Below, one piece after another: positions 8,152 through 16,968 of a DNA stretch of 64,000 bases (its first letter is position 1; each line of letters starts with the position of its first letter). Below the pieces are notes generated by a model, which saw nothing but the letters and a program-made list of their open reading frames with translations, was not told the origin of the DNA and did not search any database. The stretch is from the NCBI RefSeq assembly GCF_003853705.1, contig NZ_QTQI01000026.1:1-64000 (forward strand), written 5' to 3'. Source of the DNA: Burkholderia sp. Bp8992 (GTDB taxonomy: Bacteria; Pseudomonadota; Gammaproteobacteria; Burkholderiales; Burkholderiaceae). A program made the position numbers and the translations under genes.

Positions 8152-8634
8152 ATGCGATCCAAAATCCTTTCAATCGCTTGCCTGGTCAGTATCAGTATCA
8201 CCGCGCACGCCCAGGTGGCATGTCCGTCAGGCTGGATTCCCTATAGCGCGACGTCTTGTGGCCCGGCCCCCCGCGCGCAGGCGGCACCCACACAGCAGGC
8301 GCCCACGTTCAGTTTGGCGACGACGTGGGGAGCGATCGCGACCGATGGTGTAAAGGGCGTACTCGGCACGGCCGTCGGCGGGGAAAGCGAACGCGGAGCC
8401 GCGCGCACGGCGATGGCAGATTGCCAGGCCAAGGGAGGGGCTACCTGCAAAGTTCAGTTGACCTACTCCAACGGCTGCGGAGCCATGATCGTTGGAAGCA
8501 AAGGATTCAGTACGGCCGGTGCTGGCACCAAGGAAGAAGCCATACAGAAAGGCATGGCGATCTGCCAGACGGATGGCGATACCGCGTGCCGTCTCTATTA
8601 CACCGATTGCAGCCTGCCAAAAAGCGCTCACTAG
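8152..8634 (+). CDS. Secreted DUF4189 protein, second of a tandem pair
   Basis: This 160-residue paralogue of the preceding gene has a signal peptide ending ITAHA, the motif ACPSGWIPYSATSCGP, a short Gln/Pro linker, and a DUF4189 domain (TTWGAIATDG, ARTAMADCQAKGGATC, YSNGCGAMI, final CSLPKSAH). The sequences have diverged well beyond a recent duplication, which suggests an old tandem pair kept under selection. It is probably co-transcribed with the genes at 7638 and 8689. Function is unknown. Confidence 0.82.
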   Translation: MRSKILSIACLVSISITAHAQVACPSGWIPYSATSCGPAPRAQAAPTQQAPTFSLATTWGAIATDGVKGVLGTAVGGESERGAARTAMADCQAKGGATCKVQLTYSNGCGAMIVGSKGFSTAGAGTKEEAIQKGMAICQTDGDTACRLYYTDCSLPKSAH

Positions 8635-8688
8635 CGGGCAATTGCCGACCCGGAGCTGGCGCTCGGGCATATGCGGGAACCTCAAAAC

Positions 8689-9129
8689 ATGAAGCACTTC
8701 AACACCCGCCTTCTCCTGTTGAGCGTTGCGACGTCGTTTGCATCGTCCGTTTCCGCGAGCGGCCATTTGCCGCCGGTGGATATGCCGCCGCAATCGTTCG
8801 CCAGCTTCGACGCGTGCGTGGAGCATCTTCGTCAGTTGTACGCGGACGACCTGGCCGGCGCGAAACAGGGCCCTCAACAGATCGAGGGCGGCGCGACGCG
8901 CGAGGCCGTTGTCGATACCAAGGGCGTCGTAACCAACGAACGCGATGAAGCGCATTACGACGCCGAATTGGGTTGGTCGATTCGCAAGCCCGGCGGTGAT
9001 GCCGTCGGCAATCGCTGGATCCAGACGAACTACAACTTCGAGCGCTGGAGCCGGACCTGTCGGGGCGCTTCGTTGACCGGCACAATGGAAAGCGGCTTCA
9101 CGTCACCGTCGGTCGAGCCGTTACGTTAG
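8689..9129 (+). CDS. Small secreted protein of unknown function
   Basis: The 146-residue protein has a signal peptide starting MKHFNTRLLLLS and cleaved after the Ala/Ser stretch near residue 24. The mature part has two cysteines (FDACVEHL and SRTCRGAS) and a repeating polar pattern but no family I recognise. The start at 8689 was chosen over one 18 bases earlier because the signal peptide begins there. It follows the DUF4189 pair on the same strand after a 54-base gap and probably belongs to the same transcription unit. Confidence 0.65.
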   Translation: MKHFNTRLLLLSVATSFASSVSASGHLPPVDMPPQSFASFDACVEHLRQLYADDLAGAKQGPQQIEGGATREAVVDTKGVVTNERDEAHYDAELGWSIRKPGGDAVGNRWIQTNYNFERWSRTCRGASLTGTMESGFTSPSVEPLR

Positions 9130-9265
9130 GGTGTCGGCCCTTCCAAATAGGCATCTACGGCGTTTCACTTGAATGTGTATCGTGGCCGGTGTCGAAGTCG
9201 TTGCTCATGAGAAGACCCATGCAGGCGTATTGAGCGCCGCTCTCCGCGTTTCTTCGTTTTTTCCG

Positions 9266-10207
9266 CTACTTCGACCGTGAGCGCCTTGTCGTAGGCGCCG
9301 CCGGCATCTCCCCCAGCCTCACCTTCATCGCCTCGACAAACGCCCGCACCTTCGGCGACGGCAGCCGCGTCGACGGATACACCGCATGGATCCCGGCCGG
9401 CGCCGTATGCCAGCCCGGCAGCAGCCGCACGAGCCGGCCGGTCGCGACGTCGTCCGCGGTCGAGAAATCCGTCAGCAGCCCGAAGCCACCGCCCGCGAGC
9501 ACGATCGCGCGGCACGCGGTCGCGGTGTTCGACACGACCGGCGCGACGCAGCGCACCGACGCGCGGCCGCCCCGCGCGTTGTCGAGCTCGAGCGTATGCG
9601 GGCGCGGCAGCGACGACAGCATCACGTACGGCAGCGCGGCGAGCGCATCGGGATCGCGCGGCAGCCCGTGTCGCGCGACGAACGCCGGGCTCGCGACCAG
9701 CCATTTCTCGTAGGTGCCGAGCTGCACCGCGCGATAGTTCGAATCGGCGAGGCGGCCGATGCGGATCGCGACGTCGAGGTTGTCCGCGACGAGATCGACG
9801 ACGCGGTCGTTCGCGACCAGTTCGACGTCGAGCGCCGGATGCCGGTCGCGCAGCGCGACGACGGCCGGCGCGACGACCAGCGCGCCATAGTCGATCGGCA
9901 CGCTCACGCGCAGCGTGCCGCGCAGCGGCCCGGCGTCGGACGACACCGCGTCGAGCGCGGCTTCGGTGGCGCGCACGATGTCGCGGCACGCGTCGTAGAA
10001 CGCGCGCCCCGCATCGGTCACGCTCAGCCGCCGCGTCGTGCGTACCAGCAGGTTCGCGCCGACCTCGGATTCGAGGCGCTGCATGTGCGTGCTGACGACC
10101 GTCTTCGCGAGGCCGAGCCGCTCGGCCGCGGCCGTCAGCGAGCCGGCCTCGACCACCGCGACGAAGATCGCCAGCCGGTTCAGGTTCACGTCGCGCAGAT
10201 CGGCCAT
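9266..10207 (-). CDS. LysR-type transcriptional regulator
   Basis: The 313-residue LysR regulator has a winged-helix domain at residues 8-66 (LNRLAIFVAVVEAGSLTAAAERLGLAKTVVSTHMQRLE) and a substrate-binding domain at about 95-295. It is divergent from a GST and a flavin/iron-sulfur oxidoreductase, with a strong dyad in the gap at 10228-10252, so it most likely controls those genes and itself. The C-terminus ends in a basic Arg/Ser tail. The inducer is unknown. Confidence 0.88.
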   Translation of the reverse strand: MADLRDVNLNRLAIFVAVVEAGSLTAAAERLGLAKTVVSTHMQRLESEVGANLLVRTTRRLSVTDAGRAFYDACRDIVRATEAALDAVSSDAGPLRGTLRVSVPIDYGALVVAPAVVALRDRHPALDVELVANDRVVDLVADNLDVAIRIGRLADSNYRAVQLGTYEKWLVASPAFVARHGLPRDPDALAALPYVMLSSLPRPHTLELDNARGGRASVRCVAPVVSNTATACRAIVLAGGGFGLLTDFSTADDVATGRLVRLLPGWHTAPAGIHAVYPSTRLPSPKVRAFVEAMKVRLGEMPAAPTTRRSRSK

Positions 10208-10227
10208 CGTCGATTGTCCTATGAAAG

Positions 10228-10252
10228 CGGATAATGTTTCCTCGATTATCCG
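10228..10252. promoter_or_regulatory. Dyad operator between LysR gene and GST operon
   Basis: Perfect 8-bp arms CGGATAAT and ATTATCCG surround a 9-base spacer, 20 bases before the LysR start and 82 before the GST start. This is the strongest dyad in the gap and sits where a LysR regulator normally binds. Confidence 0.6.
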
Positions 10253-10334
10253 TCTTCTGGCGATGAACGGCGAGCGCTACGCTGGAGCCGTTCGTCGCCG
10301 ACTCCCGGCGGCGCGAGATTCCGGAGTGTTTTCC

Positions 10335-10979
10335 ATGTCTGCCGCCAGCAAGCCTGCCTCGCCGATCCGCGTCTATTCGTTCCTGCTCTCGGGGCACGCG
10401 CATCGCGTCCGGTTGTTCCTGTCGCTGCTCGGCCTGCCGTCCGAGATCGTCGACGTCGATCTCGCGGCCGGCGCGCAGCGCGAACCGGCGTTCCTCGCGC
10501 TCAATCCGCTCGGGCAAGTGCCGGTGATCGACGACGGCGGCACCGTGATCGCCGATTCGAACGCAATCCTCGTGTACATCGCGAAGCGCTACGGCGATGC
10601 ACACTGGCTGCCCGACGATCCGGCCGGCGCGGCCGTGGTGCAGCGCTGGCTGTCGTATGCGGCCGGCCCGATCGCGTCGGGGCCGGCCGCCGCACGGCTC
10701 GTGACCGTGTTCGGCGCGCCGCTCGACCCGGAGGCAGCCAAGCGCACGGCCGCGAAGGTGCTCGACGTGATCGATCGCGAGCTGGCCGGCAAGCCGTTCG
10801 CGGCCGGCGCGCAGCCGACCATCGCGGACATCGCCGCGTACACCTACATCGCGCACGCACCGGAAGGCGGCGTGTCGCTCGAGCCGTATCCGCACGTGCG
10901 TGCCTGGCTGGCGCGTGTCGAGGCGCTGCCGGGCTTCGTCGGCATGCCGGCGACGCGCGCGGGCCTGCTCGCCGCGTAA
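10335..10979 (+). CDS. Glutathione S-transferase family protein
   Basis: A 214-residue GST. The N-terminal thioredoxin-like domain (residues 10-85) has SGHAHRVRLFLSLLG, the cis-Pro motif NPLGQVPVIDDGG, and the glutathione-binding ADSNAILVYIAKRYG. The C-terminal helical domain carries the conserved ADIAAYTYI capping motif. The start at 10335 matches the beginning of the GST fold; the long frame upstream overlaps the LysR gene. It is followed after 36 bases by the oxidoreductase fusion and is probably co-transcribed with it. A role in detoxifying an electrophile is likely, with the specific substrate unknown. Confidence 0.88.
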   Translation: MSAASKPASPIRVYSFLLSGHAHRVRLFLSLLGLPSEIVDVDLAAGAQREPAFLALNPLGQVPVIDDGGTVIADSNAILVYIAKRYGDAHWLPDDPAGAAVVQRWLSYAAGPIASGPAAARLVTVFGAPLDPEAAKRTAAKVLDVIDRELAGKPFAAGAQPTIADIAAYTYIAHAPEGGVSLEPYPHVRAWLARVEALPGFVGMPATRAGLLAA

Positions 10980-11015
10980 CGCCCACCGAAGCCGCGCCTG
11001 TTCAGGGAGAACGCG

Positions 11016-13082
11016 ATGAACGCGCCGACCGCCGTCGTACCGGGTTGGGAACTCGACACCGCGCCGTTTCACGCGGGCGAACTCGCCGTGCAGCAGCGCG
11101 CGGGCGTGACGGAGGCCGCGGGCGCGGCCGGCCGGCGCGGGATCCGGCGCTTCATGCCGGACCAGCACCGGGCGTTCTTCGAGCAACTGCCGTTCTTCGT
11201 GCTCGGCGGCGTCGATGCGCACGGCCAGCCGTGGGCGACGCTGCGCGCCGGCGAGCCGGGTTTCGTCACGTCGCCGGACGCCCGCACGCTGCGCATCGCG
11301 GCGCGGCCGTTGCCGGGCGATCCGCTGGCCGGCGCCTGGCAGCCGGGCGCGGCGCTCGGCGGGCTCGGGATCGAATTCGATACGCGCCGGCGCAATCGCG
11401 TGAATGGCGTCGTGCGTGCGGTCGACGGCGACGCGCTGACGATCGCGGTCGAGCAAAGCTTCGGCAACTGCGCGAAGTACATCCAGGGTCGCAAGCCCGC
11501 TTTCGTGGCACGTGAAGTCGATCCCTCGGTCGCGCCCGACGTGTCGGACGCATTGAGCGACGCCGATCGCGCGCTCCTCGCGCAGGCCGACACGTTCTTC
11601 GTTGCGAGTGCGAACACGTCGGCGGACGCGGGCGCGGCGCGCGGCGCGGACGTGTCGCATCGCGGCGGGATGCCGGGCTTCGTGCGCGTCGACGATGCGC
11701 ACACGCTGACGACGCCGGATTTCAGCGGCAACCGCTTCTTCAACACGCTCGGCAACCTGCAGCACGATCCGCGCGCGGGGCTGCTGTTCATCGATTTCGA
11801 CAGCGGTGACCTGCTGGTCGTGGCCGCGCGTGCGGAAATCGTCTGGGACGGGCCGCTCGTCGCGTCGTTCGACGGCGCGCAGCGCGTCGTGCGGTTCCAT
11901 GTGCGGGAAGTGCGGCGCCTGCGCGCGGTACTGCCGTTCCGGTGGTCAGAGGTCGAGCGCGCGCCGCAGTTCGCGGCGATGGCGGCGCGTGCGGGCGCAG
12001 CGGCGACGGTGGCGCCTGCGCCGGTGTCGTCCGTATCCGCACCCGCCTTGGCCCCCGCATGGCGGCCGTTGCGTATCGCGAAGATCGTCGACGAAGCGCG
12101 CGCGATTCGCTCGCTTCATTTCGAGCCGGCGGATGGCGGCGCGCTGCCCACGTACGAAGCCGGGCAGCACCTGACGTTGCGCGTCGCGCTGCCGGGCAGC
12201 GAGGCGCCGTCGATTCGCAGCTACACGCTGTCCGATGCGCCGGGCGGCACCGATTACCGGATCACGGTGAAGCGCGAAGGGCGCGTGTCGGCGTGGCTGC
12301 ACGATCACGCGCGGGCAGGCATGACGCTCGACGCGCAGATGCCGCGCGGCCGCTTCACGTTCGACGTCGAGAGCCCGCGTCCGGCCGTGCTCGTGTCGGC
12401 CGGCATCGGCATTACGCCGATGGTCGCGATGCTGCGCCGCGCGCTGGCCGACGACAAGCCGTCGCGCCGCGTCGTGTTCGTGCACGGCGCACGTGAAGCG
12501 GCCGACCGGCCGTTCGCGACGGAACTGACGCGCATCGCGGCCGCCGATCCACGCCTGTCGCTTCACCGGTTCGACAGTCATCCTGACGAAGGCTCGGCCG
12601 CACGGGCCGGCCGCATCGACATCGCCCAGTTGAAGCGAATCCTGCCGTTCGACGACTACGACTTCTACCTGTGCGGGCCTGCGGCGTTCATGCGCGACCT
12701 GTACGACGGGCTGCGCGCGCTGAACGTGCCGGACGAACGCATCCGCTTCGAGGCGTTCGGACCGTCGAGCGTCGCGCGCAGCGCGACCCGCGCGTCCGCG
12801 ACGCCGCCGGCGGCGAGCGTGCCGGTCGTGTTCCGGCGCACGGCGCGCGAAGCCGCATGGACGCCGGCCGACGGCCCGCTGCTCGAATTCGCCGAGGGGC
12901 AGGGGATTGCCGTGCCGTCCGAATGCCGCTCCGGCTCGTGCGGCACGTGCGCGACGCGCGTGCTGTCCGGTGCGGTCGACTATGAGCAAACGCCCGACGC
13001 ACCGGTCGAACCGGGCTGTGCGCTGCTGTGCGTCGCGCGGCCCGCGAAGGGCGCCGCGGAGCCGCTCGTGCTCGACCGCTGA
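11016..13082 (+). CDS. PNPOx-like / ferredoxin-reductase / 2Fe-2S fusion oxidoreductase
   Basis: This 688-residue three-part flavoprotein starts with a pyridoxamine-phosphate-oxidase-like FMN domain at about 40-330 (QLPFFVLGGVDAHGQPWATLRAG; FSGNRFFNTLGNL). A ferredoxin-reductase module follows at about 350-590, with the flavin motif RSYTLSD near 400, the NAD(P) motif AGIGITPM near 461 and FYLCGPAAFM. The C-terminus is a plant-type 2Fe-2S domain with C-x4-C-x2-C in ECRSGSCGTC near 636-644 and a final Cys in LLCVARP. Electrons probably flow from NAD(P)H through flavin and iron-sulfur centres. Whether the N-terminal domain is the terminal acceptor is unclear. It pairs with a GST and a divergent LysR regulator. 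The substrate is unknown. Confidence 0.85.
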   Translation: MNAPTAVVPGWELDTAPFHAGELAVQQRAGVTEAAGAAGRRGIRRFMPDQHRAFFEQLPFFVLGGVDAHGQPWATLRAGEPGFVTSPDARTLRIAARPLPGDPLAGAWQPGAALGGLGIEFDTRRRNRVNGVVRAVDGDALTIAVEQSFGNCAKYIQGRKPAFVAREVDPSVAPDVSDALSDADRALLAQADTFFVASANTSADAGAARGADVSHRGGMPGFVRVDDAHTLTTPDFSGNRFFNTLGNLQHDPRAGLLFIDFDSGDLLVVAARAEIVWDGPLVASFDGAQRVVRFHVREVRRLRAVLPFRWSEVERAPQFAAMAARAGAAATVAPAPVSSVSAPALAPAWRPLRIAKIVDEARAIRSLHFEPADGGALPTYEAGQHLTLRVALPGSEAPSIRSYTLSDAPGGTDYRITVKREGRVSAWLHDHARAGMTLDAQMPRGRFTFDVESPRPAVLVSAGIGITPMVAMLRRALADDKPSRRVVFVHGAREAADRPFATELTRIAAADPRLSLHRFDSHPDEGSAARAGRIDIAQLKRILPFDDYDFYLCGPAAFMRDLYDGLRALNVPDERIRFEAFGPSSVARSATRASATPPAASVPVVFRRTAREAAWTPADGPLLEFAEGQGIAVPSECRSGSCGTCATRVLSGAVDYEQTPDAPVEPGCALLCVARPAKGAAEPLVLDR

Positions 13083-13204
13083 CGGACCCTGCGACATGCC
13101 GCCGCAGACGGCCTGCTGCGCGAAAAGCGCGCGCAACTGCTTCTTTTTTCGAATGCCGTCCGGATCGACGATAGCGTCAACCGATTCGATGAAAGGAGCC
13201 CATC

Positions 13205-13408
13205 ATGAAACTGCTCGCCATGGTTCGCCTGGTCCTGTGGAGTTTCTTCGGCGTGCGCAACAGCAAGGCGCACGCGACCGATCTCGCGAACACCAACTTC
13301 ACGTTGCTGCCGTTCGTCGCGATCTTGCTGGCGGTGCTGGTCGGCGCGGTGATCTACGGCGTCGTGCATCTCGTCGTCGATCCGACCGTGACGATGCAGG
13401 GGTTCTGA
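13205..13408 (+). CDS. Small membrane protein, DUF2970 family
   Basis: A 67-residue protein with the DUF2970 pattern: an N-terminal VRLVLWSFFGVRNSKAH segment followed by one transmembrane helix at about residues 35-58 (LLPFVAILLAVLVGAVIYGVV). A good ribosome site, GAAAGGAG, lies about 8 bases before the ATG. The family is common in beta-proteobacteria and has no known function. It lies 122 bases after the oxidoreductase and may have its own promoter. Confidence 0.8.
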   Translation: MKLLAMVRLVLWSFFGVRNSKAHATDLANTNFTLLPFVAILLAVLVGAVIYGVVHLVVDPTVTMQGF

Positions 13409-14008
13409 GCGACAGGTGAACCGATGGCGGGCCGTCATGCCCGCTCCGGTTTCCGTCCGTTCGACCGGCGCACGACTGCACCGGTTGTCGCGGGTGCAGC
13501 ACACGACGCGCATCGCGATCGCATCGCCGCCGTGGTCGCACGACCCGAAGCGTATTTCCCCCGTCCCGCCGTTCCCGCCTCCCGTTCCATCCGATTCCAC
13601 GGCCCTCCGTCCCGCAAGGGGTAAAATGCGCGCCACGCCGCGTTGTCGCGCGCGACGGGCAGGCCGCCGTTCCAACGAACGGCCGGCGCAAGCGCCCGCC
13701 GCCTGCGCCGGGGCGTTCGAAGCGTCCCCCGCATGACACGACCGCGCGATGCCGCCGGCCGCCCGCCCGCTCCCGACGAACCCGTCGGCCGCTGCGTCGG
13801 TGCCCGGTACGTCACCTGAATCCGATGTCCCATCCTGCGTCTTCCTGACCGACCGGCATGCGTGCATGCCGTACCGTCCGATTCGTCTGATGGATGTCGT
13901 GTCGTTGCATGCGTCCGGTCGTGGTGCGGATTTCGTCGGCGGGTGCACGCTTCGCAGCTTCGTAACGTGTTTCGACAGGGTCGAGTGGCGAGTTTTCCAT
14001 CCAGAACA
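13409..14008. other. 600-base leader region before the TonB receptor
   Basis: No credible gene was found here. I looked for TPP, cobalamin and FMN riboswitch consensus segments and for a Fur box, and saw none. A long open frame on the minus strand is the shadow of high GC. The region is expected to hold the promoter for the receptor-permease-kinase genes. Confidence 0.5.
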
Positions 14009-16240
14009 ATGACGGTGAATAGAACAACAGCGACATCCGCACGGCGGCGTCGCACGAAGGTCGGGCTCGGAGTCGGCCTCGGCATCACGCTTTTCGCGGC
14101 GCAGGCCGCCGCGGCACCGGGCGACGCGCCCGTACCGGAGGCCGACGCGGCCGGCACCGCGACGCTGCCCGCGATCACGGTGAGCGGCGAGCGCGGCAGC
14201 ACGCTGCGCGCGCGCGAAGCGTCGGTCGCAGGGCTCGACGACGCGCCGCTGCGCGACACGCCGGCGTCGGTGAACGTCATCACGCGCGCGCTGATCGACG
14301 ACCAGCAGGCAAAGCGCCTGAGCGATGTCGTGCGCAACGACGCGTCGGTCGTCAACGACTATGCGCCGGTCGGCTATTTCGAAGGATTTGCGATCCGCGG
14401 CTTTCCGGTCGATCTCGCGAGCGCGATCCGCATCGACGGGATGACGGTGTCCGGCGAGCAGAACGTGCCGCTGGAGAACAAGGAGCGCGTCGAGATCCTG
14501 AAGGGGCTCGCGGGCATCGACAGCGGCGTCGTCGCGCCGGGCGGCGTGATCAACTTCGTGACCAAGCGCTCCGCCAACGTCGCGAGCGTGACGGGCGGCG
14601 TCGACAGCCGCGGCTCGACGTCGGCGGCCGTCGATCTCGGCCGCCGCTTCGGCCCCGACCATCAGTTCGGCTTCCGGATCAATGCCGCGAAGGAGAACAT
14701 GCACTCCTACATCGACGGCACGAACGGGCGGCGCACGTTCGGTTCGATCGCCGCCGACTGGGACATCAGCCCGCGCGCTAGCTTGCAGCTCAACGCCGAA
14801 TTCCAGCAGTGGATCCAGCGCTCGGCGCCCGGCTACCAGTTGCTCGGCGGCACCGTCGTGCCGTCGGTCAAGACGACGTCGAAGGCGCTCGGCACGCAGC
14901 CGTGGGCGAAGCCGGTGACGACAGATGCGCTGAACCTGAACGCGCGTTTCGACTATCAGTTCAACGACGACTGGAAGGCCTACATCGCCGCCGGCCGCAG
15001 CCGCACGATGATCGACGACAACAGCGCGTTCGCGTACGGTTGCTCGTACGCGGCGAGCTGCACGGCCGGCGCGACGTCGCCGTTCTTTTTCGGCGCGAAC
15101 GGCGACTACGACGTCTACGATTTCCGCAGCCCCGGCGAATACCGGCGCAACGACGACCTGCGCGCCGTCACGACCGGCAAGTTCGCGACGGGGCCGCTGC
15201 GGCACGAGCTGACGCTCGGCGTGAGCGTGCAGCGCCGCGTCGTGCACATGGCGACCGCCGTGTACGACTATGTCGGCAGCGAGAACATCTACGGACCCGA
15301 CGTCGCGTTTGCACCGTCGCCGAACACGCCCGGGCCGTCGTATCCGCAGCTCGATTCGTGGCAGTACGGCGTGTTCGGGCTCGACCGCATCAGCATCGGC
15401 GAACACTGGCAGGTGCTCGCGGGCGGCAAGGAAGTGCTGCTGCGCCAGCGCAGCTGGAGCAGCCTCGACGGCGACACGACGCACACCGATCGCTCGGTGT
15501 TCCTGCCGCAGGTCGCGCTCGTCTACAAGCCGGTGAACGTGCTGTCGCTGTATGCGTCGTACAGCAAGGCGCTGTCGCTCGGCGACCAGGCGCCCGTGCG
15601 TGCGACCAATGCGTATGCGTTCCTGCCGCCGGTCGAATCGCACCAGATCGAAGTCGGCGCGAAATACGACTGGCTTGACCGGTTGAGCCTCACGGCCGCC
15701 GTGTTCTCGATCAGCAAGCCGTTCCAGTTCGCCGACCCCGACCCGTCGGGCACGTCCTACACGTTCGTGCAGCGCGGCACCCAGCGCCACCAGGGGATCG
15801 AGCTCGGCGCGGCCGGGCGCGTGACCGAGCGGCTGGGGCTGACGGCCAGCGTCGCGGCGATTCGCGCTCGCGCGGTCGACTCGGGTTCGCCGGCATATGA
15901 AGGGCACCAGATCATCAACGTGCCGGCGCTGCGTGCGTCGCTGTATGCGGACTACGCGGTGCCGGGCGTCGCGGGCCTGAACGTGCTCGGCGGCGTCGAG
16001 TACAGCGCGGCGCGCAACGCGAACGAAGAAGGCACCGCACGCGTGCCGTCGTGGTTCGTGTTCAACCTCGGCGCGCGCTATACGACGAAGATCGGCGGCC
16101 ATCGCACGGTGCTGCGCGTGTCGGTCGACAACCTGTTCAACAAGTTCTACTGGCGCGACGCGGGCGAGCAGCAGGGCGATGCGTACCTGTTCCCGGGTGC
16201 GCCGCGCACCGCGCGTGTATCGTTGACCTATGATTTCTGA
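14009..16240 (+). CDS. TonB-dependent outer-membrane receptor
   Basis: A 743-residue receptor with a long basic signal peptide (MTVNRTTATSARRRRTKVG) and a hydrophobic core to about residue 35. A TonB-box-like LPAITVSGE follows, then a plug domain at about 70-180 (DTPASVNVITRALID; RVEILKGLAGIDSGVVAPGGVINFVTK) and a C-terminal beta-barrel ending in the outer-membrane signature Phe (SLTYDF). It is annotated in style as a siderophore receptor, but no Fur box precedes it and the next two genes are a PnuC-type permease and an APH-type kinase, so a vitamin or nucleoside ligand is at least as likely. The start is placed where the signal peptide begins; an in-frame ATG 147 bases upstream would spoil it. 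Confidence 0.85.
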   Translation: MTVNRTTATSARRRRTKVGLGVGLGITLFAAQAAAAPGDAPVPEADAAGTATLPAITVSGERGSTLRAREASVAGLDDAPLRDTPASVNVITRALIDDQQAKRLSDVVRNDASVVNDYAPVGYFEGFAIRGFPVDLASAIRIDGMTVSGEQNVPLENKERVEILKGLAGIDSGVVAPGGVINFVTKRSANVASVTGGVDSRGSTSAAVDLGRRFGPDHQFGFRINAAKENMHSYIDGTNGRRTFGSIAADWDISPRASLQLNAEFQQWIQRSAPGYQLLGGTVVPSVKTTSKALGTQPWAKPVTTDALNLNARFDYQFNDDWKAYIAAGRSRTMIDDNSAFAYGCSYAASCTAGATSPFFFGANGDYDVYDFRSPGEYRRNDDLRAVTTGKFATGPLRHELTLGVSVQRRVVHMATAVYDYVGSENIYGPDVAFAPSPNTPGPSYPQLDSWQYGVFGLDRISIGEHWQVLAGGKEVLLRQRSWSSLDGDTTHTDRSVFLPQVALVYKPVNVLSLYASYSKALSLGDQAPVRATNAYAFLPPVESHQIEVGAKYDWLDRLSLTAAVFSISKPFQFADPDPSGTSYTFVQRGTQRHQGIELGAAGRVTERLGLTASVAAIRARAVDSGSPAYEGHQIINVPALRASLYADYAVPGVAGLNVLGGVEYSAARNANEEGTARVPSWFVFNLGARYTTKIGGHRTVLRVSVDNLFNKFYWRDAGEQQGDAYLFPGAPRTARVSLTYDF

Positions 16241-16299
16241 TCGTCGGGACCCGGCCGCGTGACGCGCGGCCCCGGCAGCCAACCAGGAGAGCACAGACG

Positions 16300-16932
16300 A
16301 TGTCCCCACTCGAAATCGCCGGCGTGATCGTCAGCGCGCTCGCGATCTGGCTGACCGCGAAGCGCCGCATGCTGTGCTGGCCGGTCGGGCTCGCGTCGGT
16401 CGCGCTGTACGGCTGGATCTTCTTCGATGCGAAGCTGTATTCGGACATGCTGCTGCAGGGCGCGTTCGCGGTGCTGCAGGTGTACGGCTGGCAGCGCTGG
16501 CTCGCGCAGCGTGCGAGCGAAGCCGATGGCGGCGCGGCGCCGGCCGGCGACGTCGCGCCCGTTACCGGCGTGCGGCCGCTCAAGATGCTGCCCGACCTGA
16601 TCGCGGCCGTCATCGGCAGCGCGCTGCTCGGCGGCATGATGGCGCGCTGGACCGACGCGGCGCTGCCGTTCGTCGATGCGTCGCTGACCGCGTTCAGCCT
16701 CGTCGCGCAATACTGGACCGCGCGGCGCTACATCGCGTCGTGGGGGCTGTGGATCGTCGTGAACGTCGTGTACGTCGGGATGTTCGTGTTCAAGGAACTG
16801 TATCTGACGGCCGGACTCTATGCGCTGTTCATCGGGCTGGCCGTCATCGGCTGGCGCGACTGGAGCCGCACGGCCGCTGCGTTGCGCGCGGCGGCCGGCG
16901 GCGCGCTGGCGTCGGGCGGCAGCGCGCGCTGA
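16300..16932 (+). CDS. PnuC-family vitamin/nucleoside permease
   Basis: A 210-residue integral membrane protein of the PnuC family. Conserved stretches are WPVGLASVALYGWIFFDAKLYSDM, LQVYGWQRW, and the C-terminal QYWTARRYIASWGLW and VVYVGMFVFKELYLTAGLYALF. About seven membrane helices are seen. PnuC proteins move nicotinamide riboside; relatives PnuT and PnuX carry thiamine and riboflavin by facilitated diffusion, with uptake driven by later phosphorylation. The next gene encodes a kinase of the APH fold, which fits that trapping logic. It follows the TonB receptor by 59 bases. Substrate cannot be assigned from sequence alone. Confidence 0.85.
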   Translation: MSPLEIAGVIVSALAIWLTAKRRMLCWPVGLASVALYGWIFFDAKLYSDMLLQGAFAVLQVYGWQRWLAQRASEADGGAAPAGDVAPVTGVRPLKMLPDLIAAVIGSALLGGMMARWTDAALPFVDASLTAFSLVAQYWTARRYIASWGLWIVVNVVYVGMFVFKELYLTAGLYALFIGLAVIGWRDWSRTAAALRAAAGGALASGGSAR

Positions 16933-16968
16933 TTCACGCACGGATTCAACCACGGAGCAACGTCGTTC

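Noticed and set aside
9165-11900. Long minus-strand open frame of about 900 codons
   Set aside because: It crosses the GST and oxidoreductase genes in the opposite direction and has Arg/His-rich shadow composition with no domain.
13409-14008. TPP, cobalamin or FMN riboswitch, or Fur box, before the TonB receptor
   Set aside because: No conserved riboswitch segment or inverted Fur-type site was found by eye.
12980-16309. Long minus-strand open frame of about 1100 codons
   Set aside because: It is antisense to the TonB receptor, which has a full signal peptide, plug and barrel.
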